A stretch of DNA of 64,000 nucleotides, taken from contig OY755252.1 in assembly GCA_963576725.1 (NCBI GenBank), positions 50,427,394 to 50,491,393 of the forward strand. The letters run 5' to 3'. The stretch comes from Azorinus chamasolen (Eukaryota; Mollusca; Bivalvia; Cardiida; Solecurtidae). Below are positions 56,422 through 64,000 of this stretch, in pieces. Positions within the stretch are counted from its first letter, which is position 1. Every line of letters starts with the position of its first letter. The notes below the pieces were generated by a model. It did not search any database and was not told the origin of the DNA. It saw only the letters and a list, made by a program, of their open reading frames with translations. A program made the position numbers and the translations under genes.

Positions 56422-57895
56422 AACAAGAGGGCCAGAATGGCCCTGACATCGCTCACCAGACAATCAGAGGAGAAGATTTTCAAAGTTTTCACATATGTTT
56501 CTATTGAAAACTTAACACCCCAGGGGCGGTGCCAATTTTGACCCCGGGGACACAATTTATATAACTTTTGTAGAGGACCAGAACATGATGCTGAAAGAAT
56601 GTAGTGAAAGAATGGATAGAGCATAGACCACTGGAACTTGTATTAATTCTTTGGATGCTAGAGGCAGATTATCCCACCACTAATGACCTATGCAAACAGT
56701 TTGGATCCAGATCAGGGCCCACATAATGTGGAGCCTGATCTGATATCCAAATTGTTTGTAAATGAGACTGAACTTCTGAAAAACTTAGAAAGAAAGTGTG
56801 TAGTGGGATTCTCCCACCACTAATGACCTATGCAAACAGTTTGGATCCAGATCAGGGCCAATATAATGTGGGGCCTGATCTGGTATCCAAACTGTTTGTC
56901 AATGAGTCTGAATTCTGAAAAACTTAGAAAGAAATTGTGTAGTACAGATAACTTATGAATATGCTGCAGACAACCATTTAGCAGATGACACAATTACCCA
57001 GCATGTGAAGAGTTAAGCTGAAATTCACAACAGATATGCTCTATATTGATATCCGGTAGCTTAATGAAGGGCATAGGTATGAAAAAAAGCTTTAAGAGTG
57101 TTCTGCATATTAAGAACTATCCACAATTTTCTCAATCTTAAATGAGAGTGTGTTATTTGTCTAAACACAATTTCTACTCAACTGATCAGGCTAAGGGTGG
57201 TTATATAAGAAGGTCTGAGCTCTGCAGGCTGATATATTAAGGAGAAACCTTTAGGCTGTCGTTTCTGAAGTGAAGAAGACTGTACACACAGGGCAGGGCC
57301 AATTTTAACCCAAGAACTATGATACTTATAAAACCCATAAAGTTATGCTAAGTAAATCTATACACCAAATATCTAAGCTCTGGGGCATGTAGTTTCTGAC
57401 AAGAATACTTTTAAAGTTTTTCCTATGCATAACTAGTGATCCTATGGGCTGTTTAAGTAGTCAGCTTAAAAAAACTGGCAATCCATGGGGTGAGACCAAT
57501 TTTTACCCTAGGGGCATAATTTATATAACTTTTGTAGAAGCCTTGAAGTTGAAGCTATGTGCCAAATATGAAAGCTGAGGACCTTCTAGTTTTAGAGGAG
57601 ATGATGTTCAAAGTTTTCACTATATGTTTCTATTGAAAACTGAAAACCCCTGGGGCAGGGCCAATTTTGACCCCAGGGGTATAATTTATATAACTTTTGT
57701 AGAGGACCAACAGATGATGCTATATGCCAAAGATGAAAGATGAGAACCCTGTAGATTCAGAGGAGAAGATTTTTAAAGGCTCAAATTGTTGACGACTGAC
57801 GACGCACGACGCACGACGGACGACGCACGCCGACGGACGACGGACATCAGGCAATCACAAAAGCTCACCCTGAGCACTTTGTGCTCTGGTGAGCT
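56422..57895 (+). mobile_element. HLE, GCTCACC type, in the palindrome cluster (A-16)
   Basis: AACAAGAGGGCCAGAATGGCCC/CGCTCACC and one 165-bp core, then unrelated DNA 56612-57290, then about four cores, GACGACTGACGACGCACGACG and hairpin AGCTCACCCTGAGCAC...GGTGAGCT. Deleting it restores GGATCTGA+AAAAAGCCTTTG, the intact cluster sequence. The centre holds a duplicated palindrome (next entry). Confidence 0.78.
56650..56945. repeat. Tandem duplication of a TTTGGATCC palindrome unit
   Basis: Two ~155-bp copies (CCCACCACTAATGACCTATG, CAAACAGTTTGGATCC, GATCTG...ATCCAAA.TGTTTG, AACTTAGAAAGAAA) follow head to tail. Single copies of the palindrome are at 5437 and 21536. Confidence 0.7.
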
Positions 57896-58335
57896 AAAAA
57901 GCCTTTGTGAGAAATAGAGCATTTGCCAACCATTGTGATAAAGAGAGCAAAAGCTCCATAGGAGTAAATTAATGTTCTATTTGTCACAATGGTGTCAAAT
58001 CTACACAATTCTGAAATTTTCCTTTTCTATAATTAATGCTCCTTATCAGTAGATTTATTCAAAGAGGTAGGATCTGAAAAAAAGCCTTTGTGATAAATAG
58101 AGCATTTGCTCCATAGGCGTACATGCTCTATTTATCACCATGGTTTCAAATCTACACAATTCTGAAATTTTCCTTTTCTCTAATTAATGCTCCTTATCAG
58201 TAGATTTATTCAAAGAGGTAAAATAGTCACTTTATGAAACCATTGTGATAAATAGAGCATTTTCTCCATAGGAGTAAATGCTCTATTTATCACAATGGTT
58301 TCAAATCTACACAATTCTGAAATTTTTCAAGAGGC
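57896..58335. repeat. Palindromic MITE cluster, continued
   Basis: Three more GTGATAAATAGAGC units follow the A-16 insertion, again with AATTAATGCTCCTTATCAG spacers. The last stops after CTGAAATTTTT. Confidence 0.7.
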
Positions 58336-59001
58336 AGATTCTGAAAATATCCTATGAGGGAATGGGTTAAAAACAGTGTGAGCAAACAGAGACTAATTCT
58401 GAAGCAGAGTTTTGACCAGGAACTTGACCTATTCAGTGATTATGCAACACAGATGGAGTGACCTCAATCCCTCTAGTTCAGAGGAACCTTTATAGTGTAA
58501 AATAATATTTTAAAGTATAACCAACAGGGCAGGGCCAATTTTAACCTCAGAACTATGATATTTACCAATGTCAATAAGGAATACTAAGTAAATCTATACA
58601 CCAAATATCTAAGCTCTGTGACATGTAGTTTTTGACAAAAAGATTTTTGAAGTTTTCCCCATGCCTAACCTAAGTGAGCCCAGCATTCTGCTACTTGTAC
58701 AGAAAACAACAGTCAGCTAGAAAAAACTGGCCACCCCTGGGACCGTGGCAGAGCCAATTTTGACTCCAGGGACATAATTTATATAACTTTTGTAGAGGAC
58801 CTATAGGTGATGCTATGTGCCAAAGATGAAAGCTGAGAACCCTGTAGATTCAGAGGAGAAGACTTTTTAAGTTCAAATTGTTGACGACGCACACCACACG
58901 ACGCACGACGCACACCGCACGACGCACGACAAACGCCGACAGACGACGGACATTAGGCAATCACAAAAGCTCACCCTGAGCACTTTGTGCTCTGGTGAGC
59001 T
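58336..59001 (+). mobile_element. HLE 3' end, GCTCACC type, 165-bp subtype (A-17)
   Basis: Diverged cores similar to those of A-16 (AACTATGATA, ATCTATACACCAAATATC) lead to GACGACGCACACCACACG and the hairpin CTCACCCTGAGCAC...GTGCTCTGGTGAG. A 5' end is not visible. Confidence 0.65.
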
Positions 59002-59290
59002 AAAAAAACCACATTCACTAGAGAAAAGGAAAATTATAGAATTGTGTAATTTTGAAACCACTGTGATAAATAGAGCATTTGCTGCTATGGAGAAAATGCT
59101 CTTTTTATCACAATGGTTTCAAAAAGTGATTTTTACAGAGGTGTCAAAAGGTGTCAATATGAGGGAATGTGTTAATCTTATACTTCATGAATATTTATGT
59201 CAGAAAAATGACCTCATGAATATTAATTAACTTAAACATTTTAGTGACATACAAAGAAAAAGACTAACTGCAAGTGGCAAGTTAATATGG
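59002..59290. repeat. One GTGATAAATAGAGC palindrome and a MITE edge
   Basis: TTGAAACCACTGTGATAAAT ... TTTATCACAATGGTTTCAA spans 59051-59121. The remainder has CATGAATATT MITE motifs. No gene was seen. Confidence 0.6.
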
Positions 59291-61786
59291 AACAAGAGGG
59301 CCAGAATGGCCCTGAAGCGCTCACCAGACAATCAGAGGAGAAGATATTCAAAATTTTCACTATATGTTTCTGTTGAAAACTGGCTACCCCTGGGACGGGG
59401 CCAATTTTGACCCCAGGGCCATAATTTATATAACTTTTGTAGAGGACCTGAACATGATGCTATGTGCAAAATATGAAAGCTGAGAACCACCCAGTTTCAG
59501 AGAAGAAGATATTCAAAGATTTCACTATTTGTTTCTATTGAAAACTGCCCACCCCTGGGGCGGGGCCAATTTTTACCCCAGGGCCATAATTTATATAAAT
59601 ATGTAGCAGACCTGAACATGATGCTCTGTGCCAAATATGAAAGCTGAGAGCCTTCCAGTTTTAGAGGAAAAGATTTTCAAAGATTCCACTATTTGTTTCT
59701 ATTGAAAACTGCTCAACCCCTGGGGCGGGCCAATTTTGACCCCAGGGCCATAATTTATATCACTTGTGTAGAGGACCTGAACATGATGCTCTGTGCCAAA
59801 TATGAAAGCTAAGAGCCTTCCAGCTTAAGAGGAGAAGATTTTCAAAGATTTCACTATTTGTTTCTATTGAAAACTGCCCAACCCCTGGGGCGGGCCAATT
59901 TTGACCCCAGGGCCATAATTTATATAACTTTTGTAGAGGACCTAAACAAGATGCTATGTGCCAAATATGAAAGCTGAGAGCCTTCCAGTTTTAGAGAAGA
60001 AGATTTTCAAAGATTTCACTATTTTTTTCTATTGAAAACTGCCCAACCCCTGGGGCAGGGCCAATTTTGACCCCAGGGCCATAATTTAAATAACTTTTGT
60101 AGAGGACCTGAACATGATGCTCGGTGCCACATATGAAAGCTGAGAGCCTTCCAGTTTCAGAGGAGAAGATTTTCAAAGATTTCACTATTTGTTTCTATTG
60201 AAAACTGCCCAACCCCTGGGACGGGGCCAATTTTGACCCCAGGGCCATAATTTATATAAATTTTGTAGAGGACCTGAACATGATGCTCTGTGCCAGATAT
60301 GAAAGCTGAGAGACTTCCAGTTTCAGAGAAGAAGATTTTCAAAAATTTCACTATTTGTTTCTATTGAAAACTGCCCACCCCTGGGGCGGGGTTAATTTTG
60401 ACCCCAGGGACATAATTTATATAACTTTTGTAGAGGACCTGAACAAGATTATATGTGCCAAATATGAAAGCTGAGAGCCTTCCAGTTTCAGAGGAGAAGA
60501 TTTTCAAAGATTTCACTATTTGTTCTATTGAAAACTGCCCACCCCTGGGGCGGGGCCAATTTTGACCCCAGGGCCATAATTTATATAACTTTTGTAGAGG
60601 ACCTGAGCATGATGTTATATGCCAAATATGAAAGCTGAGAGCCTTCCAGTTTCAGAGAAGAAGATTTTCAAAGATTTCACTATTTGTTTCTACTGAAAAC
60701 TGCCCACCCCTGGGGCGGGGCCAATTTTGACCCCAGGGCCATAATTTATATAACTTTTGTAGAGGACCTGAACATGATGCTCTGTGCCAAATATGAAAGC
60801 TAAGAGCCTTCCAGTTTCAGAGGAGAAGATTTTCAAAGTTTTCACTATTTGCTTCTACTGAAAAATGCCCACCCCTGGGGCGGGGCCAATTTTAACCCCA
60901 GGGCCATAATTTATATAACTTTTGTAGAGGACCTGAGCATGATGCTATATGCCAAATATGAAAGCTGAGAGCCTGCCAGTTTCAGAGAAGAAGATTTTAA
61001 AAGATTTCACTATTTGTTTCTACTGAAAACTGCCCACCCCTGGGGCGGGGCCAATTTTGACCCCAGGGCCATAATTTATATAACTTTTGTAGAGGACCTG
61101 AACATGATGCTCTGTGCCAAATATGAAAGCTAAGAGCCTTCCAGTTTCAGAGGAGAAGATTTTCAAAGTTTTCACTATTTGCTTCTACTGAAAAATGCCC
61201 ACCCCTGGGGCGGGGCCAATTTTAACCCCAGGGCCATAATTTATATAACTTTTGTAGAGGACCTGAGCATGATGCTATATGCCAAATATGAAAGCTGAGA
61301 GCCTTCCAGTTTCAGAGAAGAAGATTTTCAAAGATTTCACTATTTGTTTCTACTGAAAACTGCCCACCCCTGGGGCGGGGCCAATTTTGACCCCAGGGCC
61401 ATAATTTATATAACTTTTGTAGAGGACCTGAACATGATGCTCTGTGCCAAATATGAAAGCTGAGAGCCTTCCAGATTCAGAGGAGAAGATTTTCAAAGTT
61501 TTACTATATGTTTCTATTGAAAACTTCCCACCCCTGGGGCGGGGTCAATTTTGACCCCAGGGGCATAATTTATATAACTTTTGTAGAGGACCTAAGGATG
61601 ATGCTATGTCCCAAAGATGAAAGCTGAGAACCCTGTAGATTCAGAGGAGAAGATTTTTAAAGGTTCAAATTGTTGACGACGAACGACGCACGACGCACGA
61701 CACACGACGCACGACGCACGCCGACGGACGACGGACATCAGGCGATCACAAAAGCTCACCCTGAGCACTTTGTGCTCTGGTGAGCT
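59291..61786 (+). mobile_element. 2.5-kb HLE with 14 monomers of 165 bp (A-18)
   Basis: AACAAGAGGGCCAGAATGGCCC/CGCTCACC, 14 copies of the GCCATAATTTATATAAC / TGCCAAATATGAAAGCT core, a GACGAACGACGCACGACG tract and the hairpin AGCTCACCCTGAGCAC...GTGCTCTGGTGAGCT. From 60739 to 61399 monomers alternate in 330-bp dimers (GACCCC versus AACCCC; GTTTCTACTG versus GCTTCTACTG). Confidence 0.88.
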
Positions 61787-61889
61787 AAAAATGTAATGCA
61801 GAAAGCTCCCACACTGCTTGATACAACAGGAAAGTGACACAGAGAACTAGTTTGAATGATTCTTGCATCACTCAGCACATCATTTTTCA

Positions 61890-62388
61890 TTAACCCTTTC
61901 CCTATTGAATACTCATGTAAGAATTAATGGCATTCTGAATACTTATTAGCTGATTTTTTTTTATAATGGCATATGTACACTGGATGTGTTGGTATTGGTA
62001 GAAACCATAGTCAGATCTATTATAATTTCATAAGCAAACAGAGCCTACTGGAGCTGCCTGAACTGGGTCTACTCTGTTTGGAAGGTTTATACAGTAAAAC
62101 CTCTCTATAACAACCACTAAATTGTGTTAATTAGTAGGTATTTGGGGCAGGTGAATGCTTAAAGATAGATGAAAGTAAAACAGAACACTCTTATAGGAGC
62201 ATTCTGTTTTACTTTCACCTTGCTCTAAGCGGCCACCTGCCTTTAACACAAAATACTTGATGTAATTTAGTGGTCGTTATAGAGAGGTTTTACTCTAATA
62301 ATAAAATTTTATATGTAGGAAAGAATTCACCTTTTACTCCAAGAGGACTTTTACACCTTTAGATCTGTTTCTACAGTTTCTGCAATGG
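61890..62388. repeat. TTAA MITE holding a small Tigger-like MITE
   Basis: TTAACCCTTTCCCTATTG at 61890 runs through the palindrome at 62035-62082. The Tigger-like MITE 62092-62295 is in its right part, after which TTATATGTAGGAAAG continues. Confidence 0.6.
62092..62295. mobile_element. 204-bp Tigger/pogo-like MITE
   Basis: TIRs: CAGTAAAACCTCTCTATAAC and right-end complement GAGTAAAACCTCTCTATAAC, extending through ACCACTAAATT. TA flanks both sides (62090-62091, 62296-62297). An inner palindrome, AGTAAAACAGAA...TTCTGTTTTACT, lies at 62171-62211. Confidence 0.75.
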
Positions 62389-63316
62389 TTAAACCCTTTA
62401 CTCCATGAATAGTCATGGTAGAAATAATGACATCATAAATATAAACTAGAAATAGGTGATGGAATACCCCCGCTCAGCTGCCTTGATCGCAAATCATACC
62501 AAGTTTTTCTACTGTTTGATCTAGTGACCTAGTTTTTGACCCCACATGACCTACTTTCAAACTCTTCTGAGATCATTCTGATAAAGTTTCATGAAGATTC
62601 AGCAAAACATGTGTCCTTTAGAGTGTTCACAAGGTTTTTCTAATATTTGACCTAGTGACCTACTTTTTGACCCCACATGACCCACTTTCTATTATTTCTG
62701 AGATTTTATTAAGACAATCATTCTGACCAAGTTCCATTAAGATTGGGCTAAACATTTGACCTCTAGAGTGTTCACAAGATTTTCCTACTATTTGACCTAG
62801 TGACCTAGTTTTTGACCCCACATAACCCACTTTCAAACTTGTCTGAGAATTTAGTAAGACAATCATTCTGACCAAGTTTCATGAAGATTGGGCTAAACAT
62901 GTGACCTCTAGGGTGTTCACAAGATTTTCCTCCTATTTGACCTGGTGACCTAGTTTTTGACCCCACTTGATCCACTTTCAAACTTGTCTTTGAGAATTTA
63001 TCAAGACAATCATTCTGACCAAGTTTCATGAAGATTGGACTAAAATAGTGACCACAAGAGTGTTCATTGTGTCAGGTAGAGCCACGGACAGACAGACAGA
63101 CCAACCAACACACTGACTCCTATATATCCTCTCTCAAACTTTGTTTGCGGGGGTATAATTAGATTATTTTTTTATTAGGTTACATGAAGACAGGAAATTT
63201 TGGCCATGGCAAATACTGAAGACATATAATTCCATAAACAAACAGAGCAGACCCTGATCTGGGTCTACTCTATGTGTAAAGGCATAGAAAGGTGTATTTA
63301 TGGAGTAAAGAGATTA
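62389..63316. repeat. TTAA MITE interrupted by an HLE
   Basis: TTAAACCCTTTACTCCATGA at the left, continuing after 63157 as AATTAGATTATTTTTTTATTAGG, then GGAGTAAAGAGATTA. Rejoining 62443 to 63157 gives ATAAATATAATTAGATT, the family's usual sequence. Confidence 0.65.
62444..63156 (+). mobile_element. HLE, GAATACCCCCGC ends on a CCTAGTGACCTAG core
   Basis: AACTAGAAATAGGTGATG and GAATACCCCCGC open it. About four ~145-bp monomers identical in type to those of A-14 follow. GGACAGACAGACAGACC leads to a hairpin with right arm GCGGGGGTATAAT, the exact complement of the 5' motif. Confidence 0.8.
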
Positions 63317-63327
63317 GCTATCAACTA

Positions 63328-63636
63328 CAGTTGACTCTTAATATCTTCAACTCCACCTTCGATATATATAACGAGTTGGTCTATTCAAAAATTTAGAATA
63401 CAGAATTATTGTAAACTATATCACTACTGTAGGAACACATGAACATAATTATGTGACTTAAAGCACATCAAAAGTAATGCTAACAGTTCCTACAGGACCT
63501 TTCAGCAACTCTTTAGTCCTGTATTAAGCTGTGGATTTGAGAAATTGTTCAGAATAGAAATCGGATGACTGAAACATCTGTCATCTCGAAATAATTTATA
63601 TGGTCACTTGAAGTTGGAGAGATCAAAGTTCCACTG
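63328..63636. mobile_element. 309-bp Tigger-like MITE
   Basis: Ends CAGTTGACTCTTAATATCTT and right-end complement CAGTGGAACTTTGATCTCTC share the first five and several later bases. TA lies outside both (63326-63327, 63637-63638). No ORF. Confidence 0.6.
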
Positions 63637-64000
63637 TAGATTGTCATAAGCATCTACTATAAATACTATAATACATAGCTACTATAAATTGAGGAGGTTA
63701 AGTGTTTTGGCTAAACACCATCGACATCTCAGTTTGTACTCATACATCAGACAGGCAAACGATGTTATCAACCTTTTACTCATTGAATATTTATTAACCC
63801 TTTCCCTGTTGAATATCATGGATATATTTTAGTTGAATTTTTCATGACATTTATACACAAGAAGTTTTGGCAGAAACTATAGACTCAGATCTATCATTGT
63901 TTCATAAGCAAACAGAGCACACCCTGATCTGGGTCTACACTGTTTGCAAAGGTGTGAAAAAGCATTTGTATGAGGGAAATAGGAAAGAAATAAGGAATGT
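63637..64000. repeat. AT-rich DNA and a TTAA MITE at the window edge
   Basis: 63637-63790 shows no recognised feature. The MITE begins TTAACCCTTTCCCTG at 63794, has the shortened palindrome CAAACAGAGCACACCC...TACACTGTTTGC, and ends near 63985 with GAGGGAAATAGG, so its right TTAA is worn. Confidence 0.55.

Noticed and set aside
43607..64000. Upstream exons of the zinc transporter (TM1-TM4)
   Set aside because: I looked on the minus strand for HMLTD-, FGWHRAEI- and VNI-type sequences and found none; they are probably outside the window, but a short exon could have been missed.
1..64000. LTR retrotransposon or endogenous virus
   Set aside because: No long direct terminal repeats, primer-binding site, gag, integrase or envelope-like frame was seen.
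1..64000. Helitron Rep/helicase gene for the HLEs
   Set aside because: No HUH motif or SF1 helicase sequence was found in any frame; all copies here are non-autonomous.

Overview
The window looks like gene-poor, repeat-saturated, AT-rich nuclear DNA from an invertebrate animal, most probably a bivalve mollusc. The reasons are spliced GT-AG exons of a metazoan zinc transporter, a D,D34D mariner, a Penelope-like retroelement, a tRNA-type SINE, and above all many non-autonomous elements made of tandem ~155-165 bp core repeats, a GACG/GACA-rich microsatellite and a 3' hairpin. That last architecture matches the pearl-like/Helentron-associated elements known from bivalves. The species assignment is inference.

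One host gene is supported. It lies on the minus strand and supplies the last five coding exons (43606-43464, 42953-42817, 31492-31387, 14176-14042, 9284-9139) of an SLC30A2/3/4/8-type zinc transporter. All phases match across the four junctions: 667 coding bases give one leading split-codon base plus 222 codons including the stop. The protein runs from a His-rich cytosolic loop through the transmembrane HxxxD zinc motif and the C-terminal cytosolic domain to a terminal CxxC. Upstream exons were not found. The introns are about 0.5, 11.3, 17.2 and 4.8 kb and consist largely of mobile elements that come within ~20-50 bp of the splice sites.

Layout: 1-9.1 kb holds Helitron-like element (HLE) arrays, TTAA-ended MITEs and a 1-kb Tigger/pogo-like MITE. 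9.1-15 kb holds two transporter exons and nested HLEs. 15-25 kb holds a mariner relic broken by HLEs, a little-characterised 18.1-21.5 kb block, and an HLE with a GGTCAA-rich array. 25.8-30.9 kb is one 5.1-kb HLE with ~28 monomers in higher-order register. 31-43.6 kb holds three exons and a nest of HLEs at least four levels deep. 43.6-49 kb holds a SINE, a LINE fragment, a mariner pseudogene, a minisatellite and a Penelope-like GIY-YIG fragment. 49-64 kb holds further HLEs, palindromic MITE clusters and three pogo-like or Tigger-like MITEs.

The most interesting signal is a rule shared by at least nine HLE end types. A 5' end (AACAAGAG or similar, then a small hairpin) carries a subterminal motif X, and the 3' end is a hairpin whose right arm is the reverse complement of X, followed by an A-run. 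X differs between families, core arrays recur with different ends, and the switch falls in the GAC-rich microsatellite. Several empty-site comparisons inside the window show insertion into A-runs with no target duplication.
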